NCBI GenBank assembly: GCA_029747015.1
Contig: JAKOGI010000008.1
Coordinates: forward strand, 2,377,001-2,441,000
DNA from: Carnegiea gigantea
Taxonomy: Eukaryota > Streptophyta > Magnoliopsida > Caryophyllales > Cactaceae
DNA length: 64,000 nt
Reading direction: 5' to 3'
The position numbers and the translations under genes are program-made. Of the stretch, positions 22,883-34,483 are shown in pieces. The notes under the pieces are model-generated. The model worked only from the letters and a program-made list of their open reading frames with translations. It had not been told where the DNA came from and did not search any database. Positions within the stretch are counted from its first letter, which is position 1. The number at the start of each line of letters is the position of its first letter.

Positions 22883-24350
22883 AACCAATGCCATCAGTGT
22901 ACTGTTTAAAAAACTGCTCTTATCAATACACTGTTTAAACGGAATTATATCTCCGAATTGATATCACCGTAGCAATAATGAAGACAAAGAAGTTGATTAC
23001 AGGACTGCTGATCGATCCCTTGTTTCAAGATACTGTTGATTGAGAAACCTAGCTGATTAAGTACATGCTTGCAAGTTACATTGATATAACATCTCTTCTT
23101 TCACTTTGGAGATTAAGAATTGAGCTTTGTATGTATATGCATATACATTATACATCGAATTTAGATGGGTGCGTGGAAGAGCAAGTATTGAGTGTAAAAT
23201 GTTGCCGGTCTGTCCCATTCCTACACCACATTCCACCCCTTAAGTCTACTAGACTAACATATAATAGGGGTTTAGTAGAAATGCTATCCTTATCTTTTCA
23301 AAATAAAATGAACGTCAGATAACATTTTAAAAGTAATCTTTTTTTTTTTGTTGTGGTTCGGCCTTGTATTTTAAAAAATATGTTTAATTGGATAGCCTAT
23401 AAACAAAGAAGTAGCTTTGGATCTGATAGAGGTAGAGATCCAGTGCTCCAGATATCCTTTATTTTCTTTTTTTCTCATATTATTCTGATTTAGATAATAA
23501 CCATGAAATATGAATCTTAGGATGGACTACCTTACACACCAAAAAATTGTTAAAAGTGAAAACTTTTAAAAAAGGTTATTTTTGTTTATTTGTTGAACTT
23601 AGATGAAATTTATGCATAAGCTCCTACGCAACTAATCTGGTCTAGACAAAACGTACACTTATAAGAAAGGGCGCCTAAAATTTATATGTTTAACATCTAA
23701 AAAATCAACAACGTATTTTATCTTATATGTCATTAGTGTTCACGTATGTCTCATTCAGTTCAATTAGCAATTCTAAGAGTTGTTATCAGATATCTAATTT
23801 AAATTCTTTTTACATTGGTCATTACGCCTCATTCACCCCCCGAAAATTATTACTAATGCTCAAGTTTACATTCAAATCCTCCATTTAAAAAGGAAAAAAC
23901 AAGTTGGCATCTAAATCCTAGAATAACTTTAATTTCCTTGTGAGAAAAACTACAACTAAATCGGGCTCCATTCTTTTTTTTTGGGGGGGGGGGGATCAAA
24001 TTGGGGCTCCATTTGGACTCATTATTCCAGAGCCTGAGTCGCCTCCTCTTCTACAGAAGCCTTCATATCAGCTCGGGCCCCTCACCGGGCCAGGGGGAGG
24101 GGGGGAGGTTTACGTGGACCTTAATTAGTGGAAAAGCAAAGCTAATTTATTGCATATTAATTGGAATAGTCTCGTTCATGTCCTCAATTAAACAGAGGCC
24201 CCAATCAAGAAATCCTGGATAATCATTAATTATTCATTACTCAATAGAAAGTCCTCATTTCACCATCTGAAACCAACACTGGCCCGGCCACGGGCCACTT
24301 CTGTTGGTGAGGTGATGTATTTTGTTGACAACAGTGAGGTTGGAATAGTC

Positions 24351-24365
24351 GGGGGGGGGGGGGGG
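24351..24365. repeat. G homopolymer (15)
   Basis: Fifteen consecutive G. Another run of 12 G following T9 lies at 23983-23994. Confidence 0.85.
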
Positions 24366-25240
24366 AACGGTGGTCCATAATTGGTGTTGAAAACTCCATA
24401 TTAGGCTTTGAAATGTCACAAAATCACAATGGGGAAATAGCTCATCGATCCCCACTCCTTACCTTTCATCTGTGAAAGAAAAGGCAAAAAAGAAAACGAA
24501 AAGCGTTACACGTGTCGTCTATTTGGTATCATGCATTATCTATTACATTATTCATAAATAATTTATTAATTATACTACTTGATATTACATAAGTTGATTA
24601 GGAGATAGATTTTTTAATACTTAATTTTAGACTGTTTTAAGGATTCTATTGTAATGTTTGATTTTAAAACTCGTATTTGAAGTCAAACAACTAAAAACAA
24701 TAACTTCACTAGTGAATGGTAACATATAATAACATTTCTTTAATTTGGTATTTTGTTCAGCTGGCTAATTCATGTTTCGTATCGATCTATGATAACTTAA
24801 CCCTTGTTGCTAGCTAATCATTTGCTTGACTTATGAGGTGCACGTTAATATCTTCTAGATGTGACATGGTAGTGTATATAGTCATTTTTAGGTAAGAAAA
24901 ATTCAAGCCTCCAGCTTGCTGATGCTGATACCAACATCAAACACGTTCTTCCTAGGTCAGCAACAAAGAGAGAGAGAGAGAGAGTACCTGAGAGTGAGTA
25001 GAACACTTGATTTTAATTAGCATTCTTACTCAAGAGTTTTATGCATTTGGAGCGCGCAGCCCACGTACACAGGACGAAATTAAACCTAAAACGTTTACTT
25101 CATTGGTAACGAGTTGGTCCAGTTGCATATGAGAACGATGGATAATCATCATGATCATCGAATGATGTTACAACTTTAACTGCGAGTTGAGTGAGGTAAG
25201 TTGTTGTGAATTGGCCTTTACAGGCTTCATTTATACCATA

Positions 25241-25467
25241 TAAGGGATTTTTTTTTTTTTTCTGTGAGTCAATTCCAAAAAACGAACCTCAACCCACTTA
25301 AACTTATTTCAACCTACTTTAACCTACTTCAACCAACTTCCATTATTTTAACCAAGTTCAATTTATCACATAAAAAAATTCAATCCACTTCAACCCACTT
25401 CAACCTACTTCAACCCAATTCACCCTTTTACCTACCTCAATTTACCTACAAAAAGAACAGGCTCTAA
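25241..25467. mobile_element. MITE-like element, CAACTT-rich family, copy B
   Basis: It starts TAAGGGATTTTTTTT. The reverse complement of its right end is TTAGAGCCTGTTCTTTTTG, close to the terminal repeat of copies A and C. The interior is made of ACTTCAACC repeats. Confidence 0.5.
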
Positions 25468-25596
25468 GTTTCTATATATTTTCATCACCCTCTGGGGTGG
25501 TCCACTCCACCCCCATTTCAAATGGAAAGATTGCCTACCATCCCCCCCCCCCCCAAAAAACATTTCTTTCAAAGATGGTCCAAGTAAGGTCGAATT

Positions 25597-25793
25597 ATGG
25601 TCCTGTTTGACAAACAGCTGTTAACTGTTAGCTGTTTGAATCAACTGTTTGTATTAACTGTTTGTAGAAAACTGTTTTGTGAAGTTAGCTGTTTCTAATA
25701 AAGTTGTGAGACAAAAAGCTAATTCTCCAAAAATGTAATTTGAAAAAACTAAGTTGAAAACTCTTCTAAAAAGCTATTCTACCAAACACCTAA
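25597..25793. mobile_element. small MITE-like element
   Basis: Its left end is GGTCCTGTTTGACAAACAGC and its right end, reverse-complemented, is TTAGGTGTTTGGTAGAATAG. The interior repeats AACTGTTTG and AGCTGTTT. The ends are only partly alike, so this call is tentative. Confidence 0.4.
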
Positions 25794-25907
25794 TATATCA
25801 TGGACCCTACCCGGCTCCACCAAGAGTCACGAACCAAAAAAATCCTAGTCTCCTCCTCTCTCTAGAAAACTCTCGTCTCTTTTCTTTTCCTTAGGGGTTA
25901 CCATTGG

Positions 25908-26565
25908 CAAGGGCGGATCTCTTGCTAGGGGAGGGGTGTCCATGGACGCCCCTCTCCCCCCAAAAAAAATAATTTAATGACTTATTTTAAATGTGATTAA
26001 ATTGCTATATAAGGACACCCCTAAATTAGTGTTCAAAAAATTAATCGTATTCTTTAAATATATCTAGCTTACATATTGATATTTTTTTATTTTTTTAAAC
26101 ATCAAAAGTGCAGTTATAAAGTTGAAATTAAATAGAAAAGTAAAATAAAATTAAATGCACCTAAGCTCAAGTTTCTCTCTCTTCCACCCTCTCTTATCTG
26201 GAGCTTAAACTTTAAATGTATTACAATTCTAATATCTTTAACTTTCTTTTATTATTATTATTATTATTCATTTTTTCGACTGTTTAGTTGCAATGTGTCC
26301 TTGGCGTAAATTTTTCTTTAATTTGGCACTAATGATTGATTTGAACTTGATGCTATTTGTTTTTCCTTGTTGTGGTGCGATTAACAAGTGCAAATTACTT
26401 ATTTGTAGTTGTGTTTCATGTTTGACATGTTCACTTCATGTCTTAATTTTTTGTTTTTGGTTTTATTGTTTGGTGCTGATAATTTGTCTTCTGTAACTAA
26501 CGATTTTAGTAAATGACGTTAAATAGATGGACATCCGTATTCTAAGCATGTAGATCTGCCACTGA
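25908..26565. mobile_element. 658 bp non-autonomous element with 7 bp target duplication
   Basis: It is flanked by CCATTGG at 25901-25907 and 26566-26572. The ends CAAGGGCGGATCT and, on the other strand, CAGTGGCAGATCT form short terminal inverted repeats. The GGGCGGATCT-type edge is common in plant dispersed repeats. The interior is AT-rich with no domain; the open frame at 26293-26496 is hydrophobic low-complexity and unlikely to be real. The superfamily is unclear. Confidence 0.55.
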
Positions 26566-27574
26566 CCATTGGCTTATTCTCAACGGTAAGCCCCAATGAT
26601 CTTTACTTTATTCATGCTATTCCTATTACTTAGTTTTGCTAATAATTATTCTATTTTCACTCGTGAGAGTCTCTCCAGACCCTCTTCTATTGAGTAGTGT
26701 TATCTCTCCCACTTGAAGTGGATCTATCAACTTCTTTTAGGCTTTACATTTACAACTTGCTATTTTTTATAATTTTGTACAACTACATCGTAAGTCTTCT
26801 ATGTTTCCTTATAACTGGAGCCTCTAAATTACCATTTTTAGAACCCTTTATAATTGTTCACATCCATTTGCAATTTATAATTCTTATAGGTAGAATGAAG
26901 ACATGTACGATACATACTTCAAAATTATATCCTATGGGCGTCCAAAAATTCTTGCGGCTAACAAATAGAAACATAGAAACAGAAAGAAACCGAAAAGAGA
27001 GACAAAGAACAAGAGAAAGTACAAAATAGATTCCGAGTTCACAGCTCATAAACAGTTAGGAAGCACTACCAGTACCCATCTCGACAAAAGGCCTTTGAAA
27101 TTTATCACTTTCTTATCCCGGTTTTCTTTAGGCTAGAAAAAAATAAAAATAATAAGTACATAAATAAATAAATAAAGTACACATCTTGACATTAGAAAAA
27201 ATGTTGCACATTATAGGTATATAGTGCAGTCGACTGACTAGTAAAATATGGTCTATCATTACATTCCATAATAGTGTGAAATGGGATCACGCATACGGAC
27301 CTTCTTCGTATCCTCTATGAGGATAATTTAGAAAGACTACTTGAAAAAAGAACTACCTAAATTATTTTTTTATCTTTCTTAAAAAAATTCATACTGACTT
27401 TTCTTTAATTAGAGCCAAAAAAAAAAAAACTCAATATTTCATGTGATGCGTGGCATCTGATGATTCAGATCTGCCTACCCCACATCACTGATTGCATCTT
27501 CCTAAGGAACCCGCAAACATAGTTGATTTTTCAACCCCAAAAAAAATCGTTTTTTGGGTTTTTTTCGAGGGGTT

Positions 27575-27575
<1 letters not shown>

Positions 27576-27628
<53 letters not shown>
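27576..27628. repeat. AT microsatellite
   Basis: About 26 uninterrupted AT units. Confidence 0.9.
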
Positions 27629-27634
<6 letters not shown>

Positions 27635-28280
27635 GTAACTTCGGCAATAATTGAATATACAATTTAAAAGTTATTAGTATGTACTTTATTATCATATTTT
27701 GATAAGTAGTGTATAAAAGAGGGACACACTATACTCCTAATTTATGCTTCCTATCTATTCGGAGTCTAACCAATGCTATATACACGTATTATGATTATCT
27801 AATTATACTTTAAACATAAAATTAGTATATATACATGCTTTAATCCTCTAAATTAGCTTTAGTTGAAAGTTAGTTGATAACGTTGCGTTCTCATTCCTTT
27901 CTTATCTCTTTTATACTTCCCTATATAGAACCCCTAGGCACATTGCTTGATTAATTTGACAATGACATGTCTAAAGAGATAGCTTAATCAAACAATATTA
28001 TCGAAATATACTAGATATTTACAATTATAGAACATGATATCGAAGAGCAATTATTTTTCTTTTTTTAATTAGGTTAAACATGCCCAATCCATTAGGCCCT
28101 ACTTCAAAGGTCACCAATGGGCCACAACGGGTCAAGGAGGGGGGAAACTACTTTGGATACCACTACCCAGGACCATCAAGCCCCAAAACCAAGCCCAATT
28201 GCGCAACCGCGTACAAATCACGACATATGCGTTCCCCCAAGTCGAACCCGGGTGGAGAGCGTGGGAGAGGCCCATTCGGT

Positions 28281-28407
28281 GGTCAGTGCTGCCTTTCCCA
28301 CGCTCCATCCAGGTTCAACTCGGAGGGGACGCATATGCTTGGCTAGATGGTCAGTGTTGCCTCTCCCACACTCCATCTGGGTTCAACTCGGAGGGGACGC
28401 ATATGTT
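28281..28407 (+). repeat. tandem duplication with Pol III-like boxes
   Basis: Two copies, at 28281-28340 and 28349-28407, with a period of 68 bases. Each starts GGTCAGTG(C/T)TGCC and ends GGAGGGGACGCATATG. GGTCAGTG and the downstream GGTTCAACTC are reminiscent of A and B boxes. A diverged relative lies at about 33505-33570, sharing GACGCATATGTT and a GGTTCCT(C/G)GG block. It is probably part of a SINE or other dispersed repeat. Confidence 0.5.
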
Positions 28408-29277
28408 ATACTATGTGCATGGGACTGTGCAGTTTGGATTGGTTCCTCGGGTTTAGTATCTTTACCCCTTGAGCTATCCAAACCCATTGCGGACCCCAAA
28501 TATTGGAGCCAATAGATTAGATTTGCTTACCAAGAACATAATAATAATAATAAATAAAGAGCATGATTTTTACGTCCACATTTGAATGAAGTGTTGGCCG
28601 TCTTTTGCTAAAGTTAAATTTGCAAATGCACCACCGGCCATAACTTTTAAACACGCATGGTTCCAATCCTACATAACAACGAGCAAATCTTGGATGGACT
28701 ACTTCTTTCGCCGTCACAGTTGTTTCCTCCGTATTGGAACCCGAAAAAGTTTATGCTGTTTCCAAAAATACCACTATCTGAGTTTGCAATTTCATGAATG
28801 TATGCATGAATAACTAACTGTCCCTCTCTTATATCCATTTATGCATGCGGCGCATGTCACCATTTGAAAATGGCCCGCGTTAGCTGCCTTCATTATTATT
28901 ATTTCTTTCACATGATGGTCCATTATCTTCTCCCCTTTGCCAATCAGGGCAATACACGATTAAGTTAATGACATGCTTTAAATGTGCATAATAGTATGTT
29001 GTTCTCAGCCTCCTTTCTCAGAATCTTCATGCATCGGAGCTTAAAATTTTTGCCACGACATTGTCTGACGATCCTGCTGAACCGAAAATCATGCATTTTT
29101 GTGGTGCTTTCTCACTCCAGTTGTCCATGTGGCTGACAGCTGTTTGGAGATTTTTTGAATCTGATGGTGTAGGCATTGTCCATGCGGCTTACATACGTAG
29201 GGTGCTTATCCACAAAACAGATTCAAAATAGTGACGTTCATACGACAAGATAAATGTTGAGAAAATTGTCGCATGCG

Positions 29278-29727
29278 CGAAGTGGGTTGGCAAATGATTA
29301 GGCCGGATTGGGTTAAGTTCGGCACGTTATGAAGTAAGTCGGATCAGATTATGAATGACTTGTTAAAAATTGGTTCAAGTGTGATTTTTTATGTGAAAAA
29401 TGGGCCAAGTCGGGCCAGTCCATGCATGGACTACATGCTTTTGATGTTTTAAAATGAAACAAACGTGCACTAAAAAATTCTATACCATAGTTATTGTTAC
29501 ATATAAAGTGTTGGTAATAAATGTTGACTAATTTTAGCTAGTAAATTAGTATGGCTAGTAGGCTGAAAAAATATCGAGTCACTAAAGGGGCTGCTAATAG
29601 GCGTAGCTGACTTGAAATGTTAATATGCTTTAATGGACCGATCCGCTATACTCGACCCATTGGCTATATTTTAAACGGACCGACCCCTTTATCCAATGAA
29701 TATCCTATCCGTTGTCTACTCCTATTT
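29278..29727. mobile_element. possible degraded hAT-like MITE
   Basis: The left part GTGGGTTGGCAAATGATTAG and the reverse-complemented right end TAGGAGTAGACAACGGAT are both hAT-like. GGGTTAAGTTCGG and CGGACCGACC-type blocks fill it. No matching target duplication found. Confidence 0.3.
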
Positions 29728-30226
29728 GCTTGTAATAGCATAAGGCTGAACTATAGAAAAATAATCCAACATCCTTTAGCGGATTGTAAATAAGACTATC
29801 TTGTATCTAAAATATCATGTGCTCAATGAGTCGTAAAAACTAGTCTTAAAAATCTGTTCACAGTAATTTATTAAAATTCGTGGGATATGCAACCATCTCA
29901 CAATAAGTAACGGTAAAACGGTTGACACAGTGTATAATAATAAGTCATTTGACAGGTTCTAGACTAATGCAACATTGTCGGCTCATAATTATTTTATATG
30001 AGACAGTCCTATCCACACAAAGCTTTAAAAGGAGTGGGGGGATCAAAACGAAAGAGAAAAGCCATATCATACGCTAATTGATGAGCGATGACACCCTCAG
30101 CGAATGGGCCGAAAGTAGAAGCTTGAAGTTAATCATATTCTATTTGGGCTGGGCTCCTTTACAGAAGAGGATGCCGGTCGGCCCATTCGATCGCTTTATT
30201 TTCCTTTTTTTTTTATTTTTTATATT

Positions 30227-30234
30227 TATAAAGG
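30227..30234 (+). promoter_or_regulatory. candidate TATA box for the NPH3/BTB gene
   Basis: TATAAAGG stands ahead of a CT-rich leader (30371-30400), as is common for plant 5' UTRs. The start site would be near 30260. Confidence 0.4.
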
Positions 30235-30368
30235 ATGGTTCTATTTTGGGGTGTTAAAGTAAATGTTTGATCGATCAGAGTAACCACCTCTCCTGATAAA
30301 TCGATTTACAAGAGTTTGCTTGCGGCTGGTTTCTGTCTCCAACTACTCGCAACTTACCACTCATCATC

Positions 30369-30402
<34 letters not shown>

Positions 30403-31116
30403 TTTGAATTCAAGTATTCAACTCATTAATTAATTCCTCCTCACTTGTTCTCCACACCATTAGCAGCGTCTTCATCCTCTCCAGCATCAATGCATCCGGT
30501 AACCTCTACTCATACTTTTATTTCTCTCCCTCTGTTATTTGATTATATTTTGGTATCTAATTCTGATCGCATTTATATACTCATATATCCAAGTCGTACC
30601 GTGGTAGTTATTTAAATACGTTGATCATGATTTAATTTCTAGTGTTAAAATCTAAAGAACGCGAGGATAAATTATACAACAAACAGAACCAAAGCGATTA
30701 GCCTTTCGCCTATGGTAGGATTTTGGCCGTTTTATGTATGAGCCTTACCTCTATACCGTTGAATCAAAGATAGATTATTTTCAATGCACATTAGTTTTCA
30801 AATGTGCTCGTCCTTCTATTTTGGAACATAATAAGCAAGACACCTTAGAAATTTTGGATCATGGTATTTCCTTGCCATCGGGTCTTGTGATATTTTGGTG
30901 TCGTACGTCGATCTTAGATGCTTTATCTCATGGTAAATTACAAATTTTGTATTTTACATTTAACCTTTGGACTATACAATAATCAAAAAAAGATCATTTT
31001 GATTTGATCGATTTTGCGCAGGTGCTATACATAAGGGGACAGTAATTAATAGCTAAAACGAATCATACCTAATTGCGAGATTATTGGGGCATAAGTAGAG
31101 ACTAAACAGTTACAAC

Positions 31117-32972
31117 ATGGCACCAGCTCGAGCTTCAGATTCATCATCTAGGTATATTTATAAACTCATACTACCCCATTTCCTCTCTCATTTATCAGAT
31201 AATTCAAATTTTGAAAATTTTATTTTTTTCAACTTATTTTTTTCAGCTTGTCTATACGTACAATTCCACCAAATATTCGCCTCTCTAGAGGCAGTAGTCC
31301 TCCTTTCAGATTAGACAAGGTAAAACTTCTAACCCTATTTCCTTTGCATTTTTTTTTTCCCCTTACTCTCTTTTAAATCTGTTTTAGTTGATCATTTGGG
31401 CATATTCAAAATGTGAATCAGGAACTATTAGCAAAGAGATCATCAAAAGTAGCAGCCTTACTCGACGAAAACCCCTACACGGACCTCTCATGCTTCTTCG
31501 AAAACATGGGAGTAGACCCCGAAACCCTAGAGATGGTTGCAAGGTTTTGTCATGGGTTCGACATCTCCATGACGTGTGAGAATGTCATCCCACTCATCTG
31601 CATCTCCCACGACCTCGGCATGACCGATTCTCACTCCCCCAACAATTTGCTTAGCAAAGCTCTTAGCTACTTCCAGCACCAAATCCTCCCTAGTTGGGAC
31701 TTGACTATCCGGGCCCTTCGAGCCGGGGCCCATTCGTTTGAACACGCCGTGGATATTGGTCTCTTTGATCATTGCACCGAGTCCCTCTTGGCCCATGCTT
31801 TATTGGACCCGAGCCTTGTGGCCCAGACCGATGCTGACAGGCCCAATAACCACATCACAACCGCCACCACCACCACGACCACATATAGGTCACTAAGTGC
31901 AAGGAGGAAGTTATTTTGCGCTGATCACTCTACAAGGCCAACCGAGGAATTGACCTCTTTGCCCCTTGAGATCTATGAGCCGGTTCTTGAGGCAATGGCG
32001 AGGAGGGGTGTCCCACCGGAGGCGACAGCTGGGTCCCTCTTGCTGTACCTCAGACGCCACGTGTCAAATCATAATTGTAAGGGCGAAGTCATCGAGGCAA
32101 TAGAGAGACTCTTGCCTAAGAACCACCCCCTTCCACCCGCTCTACTGTTTGAACTGTACACCCTAGCACTCTTCTCGGGAGCCGGTCCAGGCTGCGTGCA
32201 TGGGTTAGAGACCCGGATTGGTAAGCAGCTGGACCAGGCCACCGTAAAGGATCTCCTTGCCTTGAACCTCGATGTTGAGAGCCTAAGACGAATCCTAAAA
32301 GGGTATTATGGTAATTTCACTGACCCCGACCCATCAGGACTGGTAGTAGTGGCGGATCTTATGGAGGATTACTTAACAGAGGTGGCAAGTGAGTCGGACC
32401 TGGACCCACCCACCTTTATCAAGGTGGCCGAGATGGTGAGGTCAACGATGTCCATTGGATCAGACCGGTCCTCCGATGCGGTGTATCGTGCGGTGGATGT
32501 TTACTTAGACAAGCATAAGAAGTTGAGTGAGTTGGAAAGAGAGGAAGTTTGCCAGGTTCTTGACTTTCAACGGATGTCATCGGACGCTTGTGATCACGCG
32601 GCTCAGAATCAACGGCTGCCATTGCGTGTGGTGGTTCAAGCCTTGTTTGTGTCCCAGTTGCAACTCAGGGATAATGTGATCAGGGCTGTGGGGCAGAGTG
32701 GTAATTTTAGCAACGTCGCAGATGGGGAGGAAGAGAATAAGGAGGAAGAGGTGAAATCAGCAAGGGAGGAAGAAGAGACGAGTGAGAGGAGAGAGATTGG
32801 GGAAGGGCAAAAGAGTAATTGTCTATGTGAGAGGAGGCGTAAGAAGAAGGTGAGCTTGTGGAAGGAGATGAAGAGGAAGTTTGGGTGTATGGGGAGTAGC
32901 AATGGTTATGAGAAGATGCATGATTGCAATTGCCAGGTTCGTAAGAAGAAGAAGGTGCACCCTAATAAGTGA
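31117..32972 (+). CDS. NPH3 family BTB-type protein
   Basis: Three coding exons, 31117-31151, 31247-31319 and 31422-32972, join with phase-consistent GT-AG introns to encode 552 residues. Exon 2 supplies SPPFRLDK, which runs straight into ELLAKRSSKVAALL, the expected BTB continuation. The BTB region (about 20-135) is degenerate. An NPH3 domain follows, with the hallmark HKKLSELEREEVCQVLDF at about 400 and AAQNQRLPLRVVVQALF near 430. The C-terminus is acidic, then Cys- and Lys-rich (RRRKKK, RKKKKV). Family members are phototropin-signalling scaffolds or CUL3 adaptors that act at the plasma membrane; this one resembles the divergent At2g13690-like branch. A leader exon ending at 30498 and an intron to 31021 are inferred. 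Confidence 0.88.
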
Positions 32973-34440
32973 AATTGTGGTTTTGATTTTTCATCAATTA
33001 GAACTGATCGATTTTATAAGCTCATTTTGATATTCAATCTAGTTATTATTTAATTTAGACCACGTTGTTGTATGCAAAACCATAATTTTATTAACTTTAT
33101 TTTGATTGTATTAGCGGATTTTCTCATGATCGATCATCGCTAGCAAATCTATTTATGCATGCGCGCTACTAGAAATATTTGTCTAAATCATGCCAATAGT
33201 TTGATCGAAAATTCTTTCATTTTTTATAAAATCGTAAATAGATAGCCATAGTATTACTATATATATGTTGACCAATCCGCTCGATTTTCTTTTAAAAAAA
33301 TAAAAGACAATGGTGAGCACACACACTCCCTCTCCTGGATCTAATGCTGCTAGTCTGCTACCCAAGAGGGTGATGGAGTAGGCCCCGGCGGTGGGGCTAA
33401 ACATGAAAGACATGATTAGTCCAAACACACTTGCACACATCGAGTTATGTTTGTGACCGAAGAGCACTTAGCCGATTGGCAAGTATTGTTTTTCCCATGC
33501 TCTTCACTCGAGAGACGCATATGTTGTGCTTTGTGCGTAGCTGTACGGTTAGACTTCATTGGTTCCTGGGCTTGCTACCTGAACTTTGGTATCCTTCTCC
33601 CTCTCCATCCGTTGAGATAGGAGCCTAATGAGTTGGGTACATTTACCCTTGTGGAAAACAAAAAAGAATTTGTTTGTCAATTCTCCAAATATCACAAGAT
33701 TATGAGATCATTAAGATTCAAACTTAAAACGTCTTTGCAAAAGATGTCAATTAAGGTGGTCTGATTTAGCAATCCCCAGCCAAATATGTACTAGGAATAT
33801 ATAAATAGTCTCATCAAGCAGTCATAGTGATTAAATCACCTATCTTTAAAAAAATAATAATAATAAAAGAACCCCTATGAATATATAAATAGTCTCATCA
33901 AGGAGTAAAAAACAAATAATAATAAAAGAAGGGGTTCGCAAGATTTGTTATATAAAAGGTATGTTCTTTGTAAGTTATGAGAGTTCAATGCTTATTACTG
34001 AAATATGTTGAATCATATTAAAATCTGTTAAAATATATTGAAACATGTTAAATACTTAAAAACATATCATTATGTATCTATAATAAAAATTTAATAATAT
34101 TAAATTGTGTTAAATTGCAGATCCTGTAAAAACAAAACTTACAATGAGAGGTGGTGTTGTGTTAACTTGTGTTAGATTATTGTAAATACTACTAACATGC
34201 GGTAAATAATGCTAAAATTTAGGAGTACTAATGCGAAATACTTACTAGTAGTCGGAAAAGTATACCCGAAGTCTTTGCATACTTGAATGGGATGGACCCG
34301 TTCTGCCAAGAATGTTACCACATTTGACAAATGTCATGCGGAATTTAGGCCAGGTCTGACTCGGAGGACCCTACTTGTCATGATCTCAATTTGCTACGTC
34401 TCCTTTTCAATCCCTCAGTCCCATCTAAATTCTCTTCTCT
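32973..34440. other. intergenic
   Basis: 1.5 kb without a gene. 33430-33640 is a diverged copy of the repeat at 28281-28407. Around 33803-33905 a block (ATATATAAATAGTCTCATCAA) is duplicated about 75 bases apart. Nothing else recognised. Confidence 0.55.
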
Positions 34441-34483
34441 CTTATAAAAAGCTAAGCAAGTCGACAGCACACCTCCTCCAATC

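Larger units (their letters stand above)
18620..30200. other. 11.6 kb gene-poor interval
   Basis: No open frame here has a recognisable domain. The interval holds a foldback MITE (19031-19395), possible MITE sequence at 20641-21060, a hAT-like MITE (21615-22211) and tRNA-like SINE signals (22600-22690). It also holds a CAACTT-family MITE (25241-25467), an element with a 7 bp duplication (25908-26565), AT microsatellites (21485-21511, 27576-27628), a tandem duplication (28281-28407) and four long G/C runs. 19610-19880 is less AT-rich but has no convincing exon. Confidence 0.55.

Noticed and set aside
26293..26496. Cys/Leu/Phe-rich 67-codon frame
   Set aside because: Inside a non-autonomous transposon, hydrophobic by composition, no family.
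28281..28407. Tandem repeats as a CRISPR-like array
   Set aside because: Only two diverged units in a plant genome, without regular spacers.
31388..31421. A GTG start (31413) for the NPH3 protein giving 519 residues
   Set aside because: It falls inside an intron with an in-frame TGA at 31389. Two upstream exons join in phase and restore the BTB start.
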